Notes under the pieces: model-generated
Databases searched by the model: none
Seen by the model: the letters and a program-made list of their open reading frames with translations, nothing else
What the model was told of the DNA's origin: nothing
Program-made: the position numbers and the translations under genes
Part shown: in pieces, positions 26,312 through 39,345 of the stretch
Layout of the letters: the number at the start of each line of letters is the position of its first letter
Numbering within the stretch: position 1 is the stretch's first letter
Assembly: GCA_037954235.1 (NCBI GenBank)
Contig: JBBMOA010000002.1
Span: 9,978,509-10,042,508, forward strand
Source: Aulostomus chinensis
Lineage: Eukaryota; Chordata; Actinopteri; Syngnathiformes; Aulostomidae
DNA length: 64,000 nucleotides
Direction: 5' to 3'

Positions 26312-28066
26312 TCAGGTGAGTACTACGATACGGTAGTAGAACCACTCAGAGAAGAGAAGGCATCTCTTAAATAAACAATGATCTGTACTCCTATGTGGAC
26401 TTCTCACTGTGGATGTGCGGCAAGGTTTACACTCAAGACAAAAAAAAAACGAGTGTGCGGTGGTGTTACTAGCTGGGGAGAACCTCATTCAAATCTGTGA
26501 AAAGTTTTGCTGCGGACAATCTCTCACGTCCATATATCTGCATTTAAAAAAAAAAGAGGAAAAAAAAAAGAGGCCAGACTGCACTTGAGAGCATTTGTTT
26601 ATCCTCCCCTCCCTCATTGACATTCAGCATCCATGTCTCCTTCATTGCGGTGTCACTGATAGAGATGGACGGAGCAGTGTGCTCATCCACGTTGCCCTTT
26701 CATCTCCAAATGCCCGTCCGAGCGAGCATGCATGAGGCAATTTGGGGTTTTCGTATTAAAATGTCCCCATGTTTCAAAGCTAAATTGGGCTTCACAGGAC
26801 TGTTGATCCTTGAAAGAGACTCAGGTTTTTTGACGGTTCCCGTAGGGAAATCTTTTCAAACACACCTCTGTGTTCATCAGGCACACTGTGCGAGTAGAAA
26901 AAGCCTGAGTGGGGGAAAGTTTTTAGCTAGATTTTATTCAAGGCAACTTGTCGTGACATCTGAAAGAAGATAAAAAGAACATATTCAGATTTGTGTTTTC
27001 ATTGGCCTCACAGCCCTGAAGCCCTTGTGTTTTTGGCTGTTTCCTGGAGCATTGTCACCAGATGATGGTGAGCATATAATCATTTTTTTCCTCTATGATG
27101 AGATGATCTGTTTTGTGAGTAAAATGTGTGATACCAGGGTGTCAGGGACAATTTGGTTTTGCTGCTCTAGATGTAAATAAAATATGTTTGAACTGAATAT
27201 CTTACTCTGCTTGGCTTGTCCCGGGTATGCGACCGTGAGCGTTTCATTGCACATTCTACACCGAGAGAACACATCGTCTTGTGCACAGATGGGGTGAACT
27301 GAAGAAGCTGAAGTTAGTTTCTTATGCTTGAGGGATCAGTGTTATTTCAATCAGTTTTTTGCAGGTTTCTGTAAGCATTGATGGTATTATGATGGCAGTG
27401 GCTTTGCTCTCAAAAGGGTACACTCAAGGTGTGATAGTTGACACCTCAAAAAGCATTTCCTTGTGCTTTCACTCAGTTCCCATCTCATGCCTTCTCTTCT
27501 AGATGGCTGAATTTCACTTTATCAAGAACGCGTCTTGGTGAATAACAAGGGGAACCAGTGGTTACTAACGTTTGCAATTTTGTTAAAATACGGTCCCGTT
27601 TTTTTCATACATTTTTATTTTACCAAGAAACCCTCAAATCTTTCCAGACAATAATATCAGAGTACATTTGTATTTATTTTGTTACTTTTTAGCTCAGTCA
27701 GAGTCTGTCAGAGCTAACATGAGGGGAAAAATGGCTTTTTAAGTGGGTAGACTGACGGGTGGTGCCAAGTGTTTTTGTGCATGCTGCAGGGCGACAAGGA
27801 TCAAAATAAAAGAGCAGGAATGAATGGGGCACCATATTCATGTGGAATAAAGGCTGTATGGGAAACTGTTGGGTGCCGTTCAGGACTGTTTGAGCACAGA
27901 CTCAGTCTTTATGTGCAGAGGCATGACATATGTGATGCAGGTGCTAGACTTGTTTGAGCAGGGGGGATTTGTGAAAAAGAAGAGCCTGTGATAAACAAGG
28001 GAGATGGAGAGCAAGAGAATCTTGTCACGTCAATGAGTAATTCAACAACATAGAAAATATTAAGGT

Positions 28067-28104
28067 TTGTGTGTGTGCATGCGTGTGTGTGTGTGTGCGT
28101 GCGT
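28067..28104. repeat. (GT)n microsatellite, interrupted
   Basis: GT repeats interrupted by GCATGC and ending GTGCGTGCG. Confidence 0.92.
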
Positions 28105-29493
28105 TAAAGATGCATGGATCAGCTGTGACGCCATCAAAGTTGCATGTTAGCATCGGCCATCCACCTGCCACCCAAATGTTGACCGATGTAGCGAATGTAC
28201 ACAAGGTGTCTGTGCCTGAACATCTTCTAGAGCATTTGCATCCCAGACAGCTATGTTCAAAGATATGCTCTTAGAATACAGAAGTTTAAGTTTCTATAGC
28301 AACGTCTGGTTCTCTACATGAACATAAAACACACAGTTCAAAATCAGAAGATTGCAGCTGCTCTGAAAGCCTAAGAATATTGTATCGTCTGGGAAGGTGG
28401 TGGAAGGCTTTAAGATGGAAATGAACACCGTTGAAAAGGGGAAGCAGAAAAGTGAGGTTAACGTAACCACCTCATTAAAACTGTTACAGGAGTTACTCTG
28501 AACAAAAATAACCCCGCTGGTGCAATAGACTGTAATGAAGAGAGAGGAATCTTGTATCACTAAAGACAAACGTGAAAGAGCCAGCATCGTATCAAGAGAC
28601 TGCGCTGCTGAAAAAGCCCACCACAAATACAATGTTTCACAATACTGCACCTCCAGGAAAAAATGAGACGCTGTAAAAGAAAACACCAAAGGAAATGTCC
28701 ATGGGCATGGACTCCACCGCTGTATTGACTGAGCAGCGCGTTGATTTCAGCAAAAACAAACCCTGTGTTTCAGTGTCTTAAGCTGTCAGATGAACACTTC
28801 GTAAAATATCATATGAAGGGCAATATTTCAACAATTTATTATGGAATGAGATGAAACCATAATTAAAGGCAAACTCTGTTGATGCTGCAGACGTGCGTCA
28901 CACACCGGTAACATTACAGGAAGCAGAGTGGCTTTGCTCTCATCTCTCTTCACATTTTACAGAATTTAATTAGTATTTTCCTCATTACTGATGGGTTATT
29001 TTACCACCCATGACCCATCCATTATTAATCAGAGTTTCTGTGAACCGGCTGACCCTAACAGGTGGATGTTACTACAGTCTATGCATCTCTAACGTGCATC
29101 CTCCTTTGACTGCGCCGCCCTGAACTATGTGTGTAACGGCCCTGGGGAGCATCTTCAGACGCACCTTGCAGTGCCTTCATGGCTTCATGATGGTGGAAGT
29201 GAGCTGCGGAAGTGTCAAATCTGGTTTAGTGGTTGCATGGCAGTGTGCACACAAGCATGATCTTAGCGTGTGAGCGCTGACTTGAATCTGATGAGGCTTG
29301 ATGGATGACACTGAGAAAAGATTGAGGCTCATGACATTCGTCTGGAGGCGCCCTTCAAATGATGTGAGCTATTATAGAATTGTTTGCATCCTGAACTGCA
29401 ATTTGAGTGCACACATGTTTATTTGTGTGCACATTCTTCTAAGCTGACTGAATAGCATGTTTCAAGGTCAGTGATAAAGATCCCCTGATGTTT

Positions 29494-29501
<8 letters not shown>

Positions 29502-29549
<48 letters not shown>
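29502..29549. repeat. (CA)n microsatellite
   Basis: About 24 CA units. Confidence 0.97.
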
Positions 29550-29552
<3 letters not shown>

Positions 29553-29683
29553 GCACTAGAACATGTCTTCTATTCCACACCCTTCTGCTTTTATCATCTA
29601 CTTCACTCTTAAGCTTTCTTTTAATGCAGCAATTGTAAATTTTCATTCATTATTTATGCCTATTATCCTGTACCAGGGTCGAG

Positions 29684-29790
29684 TGGAGCCGGACAAGTCC
29701 CCAGTACAGCACAGGGCTGTTTAGAACCATTCACACTCACATTCACACCTTCTGGCAATTTGGTCTGTGGGAGGACGCTATAGAACCTAC
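29684..29790 (-). repeat. degenerate SINE fragment (reverse)
   Basis: CCATTCACACTCACATTCAC followed by GGCAATTT and CTGTGGGAGGA aligns with the middle of the reverse-oriented SINE copy at about 53020-53320, which has CCATTCACACTCACATTCAT and GACTGTGGGAGGAAGC. No boxes or tail survive, so this is an old fragment. Confidence 0.5.
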
Positions 29791-32700
29791 AATAACTCCA
29801 TCTAATTCATACGAAGTAGCTCTACTACATTAAAACACCATTCAGTTCTAAGGTGGGAATCTAGGCCCCTCACCATGAGTTTCAGATTCAGAGACATATT
29901 TAATGAAAAAATGATGCATTCAGATGTCAGATTTATATTCATGTTTTATTTTCTCACCCTCATGGAAGTCCCAAGTCCTTCATATGCAAGATTTAAGGTT
30001 GTTCAGTGTCCCCCGAAACATTTTCTTTTCCTGCTGAAAAACACAAAGCACACTGGGGAACGTACCAACCTGAAAACACTGTGGAGGTACAGCGTTTGGT
30101 TGCTATGATACAGAATGTCCGGAGAAGGAAAAAGTGCCAGCAGAAGGTACCTCTTCCCTCCTGGCTTTGCTCTGGGTGAAATGACTGAATCCAGAGGGAA
30201 GGAAGATGATCTGCTGGTTTGTGTGGGATCATGAAAAGTTATTTTGTTTTTGGGGTAAAGAAATGAGTACAACCATCTGGTTCAAGCACTCTTCTGTTGC
30301 TGTTCAGCACTCATACATGATGTGATGGAATTACCTCTGGCATTTGTCCTACCCCTCCTAAACTGTGATTGGACAACTGGGTAAAGAGCAACAGTGACTG
30401 GTGCCTTTTTTTTTTTTTTTTTTTAACCATCAGTTTGTGGCATTAGTGTAAAAATACCACACTGTCAGACTCTCTGCTCTGTCACATCATTCCCATTAGA
30501 GTTGTGTGATTGATTAGGTCGCCTTCAATGTCTCTTTGTCTTCCCCGATAATCATGATATGGTTTTAATAACTTTGTATTCAGTGTTGCCCTTTAATCAG
30601 CCACAATAAGTCAACAGTCTACCTGTTAGCGTTGTGTCATCATGGGCCTCAGGGGGCTGAATGATTCTGTATGAGCAGTGTGCTCTCTCAATATTTGATG
30701 TCTGTGTTTGCTGTGGGTTGTTTATTCGGTATTATGTGAGGCATCTGCGTCTTACCAGACATGGCTAATGAACTTTGAAAATGTCTTCCCATCATGTCCC
30801 ATCCCCAGCTGAAATATGAGCCGCCTGTTACTGATGCTCACTGAAGCGGCCCAGAATAATGTCACGTCACCAAGGAAAGGAGAGATAAAGACCTCAACAC
30901 ATCTCTGATGTTTAGGCTCTTCACTGATTATAGAGTAGAATGTATAGAATAGTATCGTGGCATATATCTGCTACATTGACTTGCCAGATAAATAAACGAA
31001 TGCTGTGTACCTTCTAACCTCTTTTTAATCTGTCTTTCTTCAGCAGTCTCAGCTCCACACAGTTGTTCAAACTGAGCTGAGAGTTTATTTCATGAAACTT
31101 GAACCTCTCATCATGTTAATCCTAATGTAAATGTGTAGAGCTTCAGGGTTTGTATTAGAATACTCAAACTAAGGACTCAATTTTGACAATTTTTGCTTAT
31201 GTTTGAATATTTTTGTCTTGAAAGCCAAAGGGAAGGGTGGGGAATGGCTAACTGACATTAATTTGCCACACTGTCACACCCTGAGACTAGGTAAATGATG
31301 ATGAATGTCCCTGGCCGCGTTGAGTGGCTCGCCACCCTACAGCTGTGGCTCCAGAAACATCTGCTGCCCACAGACATGTCACACACACACACGCACACCT
31401 TCACATTCATGCCAACACAGGCGTTCATCATCCTCAGTCTTCTGGCGAGAGGAGAATCTCTCGTCAGTGTGCAACTTTCACTTTGAAGGACAATTTTTGT
31501 TTGAATTCAGGAGTCAAGCTGCAGCTTTTTGTAGCGTGTTTGACTGCCGGTGCTTCTGATGCACATTTCATTACCAGCAATAAACCAAACACACATTATT
31601 CTGTGAATGTCAGCTCCAAACTCTTGACAGTGAGATGTGTTGGAAAACTGTCTATATATGAACAATCCTCTTTAAGCACGGCTCACTTCTAATCTGTAAT
31701 GAGGCAGGTTTTTTTTTCCCTCTGCCTTGCCTTCATTGGCGTATAATTTGACACACACCCACACATTTCAAAGAGAAGTTCAACATTCTGCTGAGGAGTC
31801 AAGCTGATGAACGGTTGTAGTGTTGGTCACAGTTAAGAAGCTGTCATAAATTCATAGCTCTGTAGAAAGTGATCTCTTTCATCCCTCTCCGTCACACTAT
31901 CTGCTGCTAAAAGTTAGACGTTTACATGATAAAGTTAGAGGACTGTGGGATGTTGTTGCTTTGTTCTTGAGTCATATCCTGCTGAAGCACTGGTTTTACT
32001 TTGAAGATGATTTCTTCACTGATTTCCTGATTTTTCTTCTCTTGGAATTTGTGAGACTGTTGGGACAACCTTTGTGTGCATGCTTTGCTGCAGGAGTAGT
32101 TTGGTACTTTCATAGTTAAATTCATCAACCTGGAAAATTAAGAGAGTAGATCTATCAACTCCTGAAAATGGTCCTGTGCTCTAATAATTAACACGAGTTA
32201 TAATACATATGAATGGTGACGATGACATGGATAAAAGTCAAACACACAAGTGACGGTGGTGAGAGTTACAGTAACTTTTTACGCTTATGTTAGGTGAGAG
32301 ATGAACAATAACATTTGAAAATATTTGTATCTGAGAAATATTGATTATTTGTATAACATATCAGGATCAGTCTGATGACTGACTGTCCGCTTCCCAATGT
32401 TTATGATGAAAAAAAAATCTATATATGTTAGGGCTGTAATCTCCCAGTCGACTCGTCTATTTATTAGTCAATACGTTCTGGTTCGACCAAAAATCTGATT
32501 CGTCATTTTTTTGCCACGTTTATTTCATCAGGAGGAAAGTACCAAGTGCTAATGGGGGTGTTTTTAAAGCACCCCTGTTTCACAGATAACAATCTATCTT
32601 TGAACACCCCCCCTTATTTTGCTATTTTGGACTAGCCCAACCTGCTAGACACAGACGGACTAAAGAGTACTAGAAGGCCAACGTCTGGTAGTTTGATGAA

Positions 32701-32877
32701 TGGATATTAAATTTTGACGGTTTCATTTAAAGTCAGTCCTCGTCCACCATGTCAAAGACATCTTTCAATTGTTGGTCACATAAAGCTAAAACACAAATTT
32801 GAAAACATGCATTTATTTCATCACTAAATGAAAAAATCACAAGAATTAGCAAGGGTATGAATAATTTTGAGGACGAC

Positions 32878-33066
32878 TGTATGTATATGTATGTGTGTAT
32901 GTATACATTTGTAGATATACATGTGTATGTATATATGTATGTGTATGTATATATATGTGTGTATACTGTATATACATATATGTGTGTATGTATGTCTATA
33001 CTGTATAGATATGTGTGTATGTATGTGTGTATATATATGTATATATATACACACACACACACACAG
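32878..33066. repeat. imperfect (TATG)n/(TG)n tract
   Basis: About 190 bases of mixed TATG, TGTG and TATA units ending in (CA)n. Open frames over it on both strands are low-complexity artefacts. Confidence 0.93.
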
Positions 33067-33197
33067 ATACAGTATATATGATTGTACACTTCAAAAGTTG
33101 GAAAAAAGAAAATGGCTACTTTTAAAAATTTGCTATGTTAGCGTGTGTTCAGTACGTATAAAACATGAACATCTTGTATTGTTTGTACAAAGATGAC

Positions 33198-33236
33198 TGT
33201 GTGTGTGTGTGTGTGTGTGTGTGCGTGCGCACGTGC
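33198..33236. repeat. (TG)n with alternating GC extension
   Basis: About 13 TG units continue without a break in purine-pyrimidine alternation through GCGTGCGCACGTGC. Confidence 0.93.
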
Positions 33237-33804
33237 TAAGAGATGTTTTGCTGAAGAGACAGAGCAAAACACTACAGATCTTTTTTGCAATTTGAAAACT
33301 GGGAGAATAATTTTTGGTCAGAATATAAAGGGTGAGACCACCACAGTCGAGGTAATTAATGGGAAACACTGCTCTCCTTCCCTGTTCTCCTGTCTCTTCC
33401 CCACACTCCATCATTCCTCTGAGAACCAGGCTCCATTTTCCTCTGGCCCTAACCTCCATCCATCTCATTTCCAGACTGGCCTCTCTTGCTAGGCTGGAGC
33501 ATAAGCAGAGCAACAGGGCCGGCGATAGCATCTACAGATGTGCTGCCAGCATCCTCAGATAAGAACCAGCAGCAGCATGCCCCTCTCTAGCAAACAATAG
33601 AGCTCCCACTGAAATGTGTGGAGGGAGGGGTGATGGGAATGGGTGGAGACTGAGTGAAAGCGACTTGGAAGATTCATGCAGGGAATGAGAAAGAGGCAGC
33701 ACAGTTGCAGGGGAGAGGCAGAAAAATAGTCAATAGAGGTGGATGGTGCAGTGGTAAGGGAGGAGATCCCTTCAGTTCCTATCTGTGCCCATCAACAGCA
33801 GGAC

Positions 33805-33828
33805 GGGGGTGGGGGTGGGGGGTGGGGT
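33805..33828 (+). other. G-quadruplex-type motif
   Basis: Four G runs of 5, 5, 6 and 4 bases, each separated by a single T. One-base loops favour a stable parallel quadruplex. Confidence 0.8.
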
Positions 33829-33949
33829 CTTTGCCTTTATCTAGATGGCCTGTTGAGCTGCTGGAGGGTTACTTTATTCCAATGGAGGGTTAGGGGCATT
33901 GCTCAGGGCCTCAAGGAAACAATCACTTGACAGGCGAGGACAGGCTAGT

Positions 33950-34340
33950 GATAGCCACTCTTTTTGGCACCTGTGTTGTGTTTGATTGACAACTCCGTCA
34001 TAATCCGGGGGAAGGGGGAGGGGGGGCCTTCCATTTGCATCCTTTGTTAACTCTCCTTTCTCTGCTAAGAAGGCGAAGGAAAAGCGGAAGGTGAGACAGA
34101 ATGAGCAAACGGATGTACGGTCGTTGTGCCAGCACATTTATCTAGGCTGGTGTAATGGGAGCAGCCGCTGTCTCCCATGGCAACGACCTCTGTGGAAGGT
34201 CGGCTTTGAAATGGGCCAAGAATGAGCTAAATTTCCTGTGATAAAATAAGACACCTTAACATGATTAAGGGCCCTAATGCAATCAGTATTGTTTCAGCTA
34301 CAACTCAATTACCTGTAATGAACAAGGCCTATTTCCTCTG
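33950..34340. promoter_or_regulatory. candidate intronic enhancer with POU, SOX and RFX-like motifs
   Basis: This repeat-free segment contains a perfect octamer ATTTGCAT (34033-34040) one base from a SOX-type CTTTGTT (34042-34048), and an RFX X-box-like CCATGGCAAC (34175-34184). It then runs into homeodomain-type AT-rich sequence (AACATGATTAAGG, AATTACCTGTAATGA). Complex, low-repeat texture of this kind is often seen in conserved non-coding elements, but conservation cannot be judged from one sequence. Confidence 0.25.
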
Positions 34341-34495
34341 TAGGGCGATAGCTGGGCCGGAGGATGGAGCAGGTGAAGGCTCATGGGAAGCACATGAGTT
34401 GGTGGTTACCCCGGAGTAACACTGACTCACATACTGAGCATCATTCCCAGCTTTAGATTCCAACACACACCTCAGCTTCCTCATAACATTCCAGC

Positions 34496-34759
34496 AGAGC
34501 TGAAGCAATTAGCAGATTTATTGATTAGCTGATAGATAAAAGTATTCTGCAAAAAAAGGCAATTATTTGCTTATCGATGAGGTCATATTTTCATCAGAGC
34601 CTCTCAGATGCGAAAGCTAAACGAATAACTTGGAGGTTTGAATAATGGCCAGGCGAAACAGTACATTTGAATCACTTCATGTTCTGGGACATAATGATTC
34701 GCATTTTTCACAATTTTCCAACATTTTCATTTTTAATGAAAATAATTATTTGCAGCTCT
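34496..34759. mobile_element. MITE-like element with AGAGCTG termini
   Basis: The left end AGAGCTGAAGCAATTAGCAG and the right end (complement AGAGCTGCAAATAATTATTT) form imperfect terminal inverted repeats around a 264-bp AT-rich interior with TTATTGATTAGCTGATAG. This matches the pattern of an abundant teleost MITE that begins AGGGCTGCAACTAACGATTA. No clear target-site duplication remains. A possible second remnant of the same type is at about 32430-32500 (GGGCTGTAATCTCCCAGTCG). Confidence 0.5.
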
Positions 34760-34871
34760 ACATCTTAGGACTTGTTAATTAAAATTACATTATTCATCAT
34801 TTCACTGTGACACCTCAAAAGTTGACAAATGACCCCCTGCTGTGTGGGTGTGGTTACTGGCTGGCTAGTGC

Positions 34872-34926
34872 TGTGTGTGTGTGTGTGTGTGAGGGAGAGA
34901 CAGAGAAGAGAGAGAGGAGGAGATTC
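34872..34926. repeat. (TG)n followed by a polypurine tract
   Basis: About ten TG units followed by a G/A-rich run with a single C. Confidence 0.9.
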
Positions 34927-37900
34927 TGCAGAAACTCATAGGTTTCTGTGGTACTGCTCGTTATAACAGCGGATGTGTGACATTTTGTTCAGAGTGTGCA
35001 ACACCACTCAATGGACATTGGACATGAATCACAGCACTTACAGCGAACAACCAAAGACCAAAAAGTCAGTTTTTTGAAAAGGCAACCTGTTGGAATTGTA
35101 GCCATGGTAAAGTGTTCTTGAGCAGCTCCGTCAAGGATTTAGTGCAAATTACATGTGTTCATTGCTCTTGGAACAAAGTAAAATGTATACTTATCACCCC
35201 TGGGAGCCTGTAATTCTCCTGAAAAGGAAGACGGTTGGACTCTTCCAGTAGTGGGTGGTCAGTTCTCGACAAGATTGATTGTGCCTGATGCAGAAGACTT
35301 TTGTTGATTTCTCAAGGTTCCTGGGGGGGGTATTTTAGTATTAATTATCACTCTCAGTTCTCCTGTAGATAACCTTCCTGTATCAGGGTAAAGGTGTTTG
35401 AGGAAAACGTCTTAGATGAATAGTGTGCACAACAATAATAGCTTGTATCAGCCCCCCCTCTGTCAATCAGTTACAGTAAAAAAGCTTGAATACATTTTTC
35501 CACTTTAGGTAATTTAAATGGTTGACATGTCTAAGAAAACATAAATTTATCAATGAAAATTCAGTTATTGATGATTTTTAAGAGGGCTGTTTGATTTCCT
35601 TCCCTCGGATGTTCCCATGGCAACTGACCTGGCCCCGTCATGTATCAGTCTCCATCCATCACATCCATGAGCCTCCTTGTAGTCTCTTGTCTGTCTGTTC
35701 CCTCCACAGCCAATCAGGGGCTGTCAGAGTGCCAACTGTGCCAGCACCGCATCCTGATGTGCAATTTCCCATCGTGACACAAGTGATTGTGATTTCATTG
35801 CAGTCTGATCTGCTCTGTTTTTCCTGCAAACCTGTGTAAACAGAGAGCATTTTGGCAGAAATCAGACAGGCAGCTTGTCACAAGTCAACATTCGCAGTGG
35901 AGAGGGGATTTTTTTAGTCTTCGAAAGTGCATGTCCTTGTTGAAAGGGTGAGAAATGCTGCTGAACTCTGTAAGAAGCGGCTTCTCACCTCAGTTGTTCT
36001 CTAAACAGCAGCTGCGCCCCAGGGCCCATCTGCTGATAGTCATAAATGTTTAGAAGGACATTCTTTGCAGAACATCTGGTGTGTACCCAGAGTGGTTTAT
36101 CAGATAGAAAATACTCTATCTAATGGAGGTGGAAAACCCTGCAGAGCTAGCTTATCACTTCTTAAAGGGGTCTGTTGGCTAAAGTTCTCTGCACTCCTGC
36201 AGGTTTCTGTTTGTGATGTGTTTCTGTACTGACCGTCCTCTACCATCATACTTTTTAGGTTGTCATATGGGAAATGTAACAATAGGAATTTGTGTCACTC
36301 GGGGGCACCAGCTGCCTCTGAGAGGTTTTACTGTATTCTCTTAGGGCACTGACAGGCTACAAGGTCAGGATATGTTCTTTCTATCATCTCTTGCTCCAAG
36401 AGCCATTTTTACAGACCAGTAGATAAAATAAACCCCTGTCTGAGGCCAACTCCTCTGGAATGCCACCCATCCATCTTCCGTCTGTCCCTCTGATGTGTGT
36501 GCACAACCCACACAGTTCCAGTGTGTATGATTTTGTGGCTGCAATTGTTCTGCACACATATCATTGGGTGCAAAACTACTGATTTAACAGCAAGCTTTTC
36601 CAGCTGTTCTGCTGGTTCGCTTTCTTCATGACATGTTTCAGTCCTCAGAAGGGTTATTGCTTCTATTTTTAACCATGTTGTAAACCTGCATGCGTGCTTT
36701 CTGTTCTGTGGAACATACACAAATTAATCACGATCTGAATGTGGATTTAGAGGATTTCCGTATGCTGAAACATCTTTGTTCATCAGTGAAAAAACAAATA
36801 TGTTGTGATGACATTGTCAGCCTGCTCATTTCTATATTTTGGCAGTCTGCTCATAATTCCTATAGGCTCAGTTTCTGCCTCGTTATTACAGTCATTAATT
36901 TAAACTTGCAGATATTTATGTTCACATTTCTATGTTGGTGTTTTCATATGAAGGGGTAGTCGCCTCGTAAATTGGTCACACCACCTTCGCAGTTAGCATT
37001 TCTTAATCCCCCACTATTTCAAAAATCAAAATCCTCTTGGCTTGAGAAAATAAGAAGTCATACAGCGGTTTTCATCTGACATGTAGAACTTCATTAGGCG
37101 AAAGCCCCTCCCCTTAATGACCTCAGCTGCATTAGAGATGGAAGAATCTTTTTTTATGCGTTCCATAAACCCTGAAGTGACTTTATTAAGACAGATGACA
37201 CTGAGCTGAGGCAGTCTTGGCTTGGAGTGAAAGTGTTTGTGTGTTTGAGTGGGTCTCTGCAAAGGAAACAATGTAAGTGTACATTTTGTATGCATCAGAT
37301 CAGGGGTGCAATGAATCATTCATTATCAATTAACCTGACATTTCTTTGTAATAAACAGTATGTTTTAGGTTTAAAAAAATGTTCCACACAACTTCTCTAC
37401 AACATCATCAAATATCTCATGTCTGAATGTAAAAATGCAAATATGTCTTATTTATTAATGAGGCAGCTACTCCCAAACTTGAGAATGCCACTGGCCAGTT
37501 TTCAGAGCTTCATCGGTGAGGTTTATTTCCTTTTTGCTGCCTGTCTGAACACTTTTGACCCAACATCGAAACACAAAATGAGTTGGCCTACTGCCTTTGA
37601 AATAAAATCTAAACCTTGAAATTGGATGGTTAATACTCAAATAAGTCAAGATTTTAAGCTTTAATCCAGCATTACAAGACCTCTGAAGCTAAATATCTTC
37701 CACAATCCTCACAGCTTTGGCAGGGGAAGTCTGTATTCCAACAAAGATGTGTGGATTTAAAATTGGACGTATTAGGTCCGGTTTATTAGTTATACCTGTG
37801 CAACTTCACAATAGTGTACTGCTGTTGCTCCTCTTTTGAATTGCTTTAAGTTGTATGAGCTTGACTAACAGATGGGTAACAAATAAGTAGTTTCCATAAC

Positions 37901-39224
37901 AACAAAATATAAAGAAGGTATGAACATTTTTCTTGCTTTAAGTAAGAGTATCGTGGCTGAACAGGATGACTTGCTGTAGTGTAGGAAGCTCCTAGAAATC
38001 TCCCATGAAGCTCAGAGAGCTTCAATTAAGGAATCTTTTATCACATAGGCTACAGCTGGCCTTCAAGTTTGCATGAATGGAAAGAGGCTGAGAGCAGACG
38101 AAGGCACAGTACAAATTGTGCTGGGGGGGTTTACAGCTGGGAAATTCTTTTAAATCCTGCCTCTGCATATAATTTTGAAAGGCAGTATATGGAACCCACC
38201 CACTCCCCCACTCACTTAGAGCTTCAAATTTTCACAGCTATTGAGTGGATTTATTCCCTTTCTTTATCTGTGTCAGATCTATCAGATCCTCTGCTCTTTG
38301 TGCTGCTGTGAAAAAATACATAAGGTCATAAATGCACCAGGAGTAAGATTGTGATTGTTCTGCTGATGAGTGTCAGCACTGCACTAGATAAGAAACGTCT
38401 GAACGACAGAGGCATTAATATGATCTTTTGCTGGTTGCTCAGATTCATTTTTAGATTTAAAAAAAAAAAATAAAGAAAAGCTTTAATTTACTTTTTTTTA
38501 TTGTACCCACTTTCCTTCTACCTGGCTGCGTACATCAAATTCCGGTATTGATTTCCTACATTTCCAGAATGACTTTCTTCAACCCCAGAGAATGACTGTG
38601 AACCTGAGAGCAAGGGGGTAGAGTTGTGGAAATAATAGCGTGATGAGAAGTACAGGAGGTAGAAGAGTCCTTTATTGTAGCTGGCTTACATTTTGGTCTT
38701 CTGTAGTCTGTGAAGAAATTGGGATTTCTGCTTCCTTTGTGATGTATTTCTCCTGTCTGATCTTAATCAAAAAATAGTTAATCCATCAAATAGTCTTTCT
38801 CTCTGAGGAAGAGACAAATGTAGTGGTGGTGCAAATTGTCTTGACAAAATGTCAGACTGTGTTGAGCTTTTTATCTCCTAAGTACTTTTTCAAGCAACAA
38901 GGCAAAATCTGTAAGTGATATGGGTGGAACCTTTTTTTTTAGGCACGTGCAATAATGATCTTCAGTTCATTATCAATTTTTAATGATGGTTATTTATAAC
39001 GGCCCTGTTTTGCTGATGAGGCAACAGTGTGGTAAATATATGATCTGGAGGCTTTTCTTAAAACTGAAAATAGAGAAAATCAATTTAAAATTTTCAGTCA
39101 TAGAAATATCTGTTTATAGGTTATGGGCAAAAAATAAATAAAATCTAAGATCGTGCATTCAGTTTATATACCAGCACCAGTTATGGGTTAAGGCATCCGT
39201 CTGGTCCTCCATACCTTTTCCCCT

Positions 39225-39345
39225 TGACACAATACCTCAAGAACACCTCGAGGGAATTTCTTCAAATTTGTTACAAATGATCAGTTGGACTCGAGGATAA
39301 ACTTAAAGGGTGTTGATGGGGCAAAAGTCAAGGTGAACTCACATC
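39225..39345. repeat. fragment of a dispersed teleost repeat
   Basis: CTCAAGAACACCTCGAGGGA followed by ATTTCTTCAAATTTG and TTGGACTCGAGGATAAACTT, then AAAGTCAAGGTGA, matches a repeat I recall as widespread in fish genomes (form AATTTCTTCAAATTTGGCAC...GGTCAAAGGTCAAGGTCACTG). It explains the start of an otherwise odd open frame at 39285. Confidence 0.5.

Noticed and set aside
28294..28689. 131-codon minus-strand open frame
   Set aside because: No recognisable domain, no splice context, and within range of chance for AT-rich introns.
37227..37619. 130-codon plus-strand open frame
   Set aside because: No family resemblance. Starts at an arbitrary codon and has no splice sites or neighbouring gene to support it.
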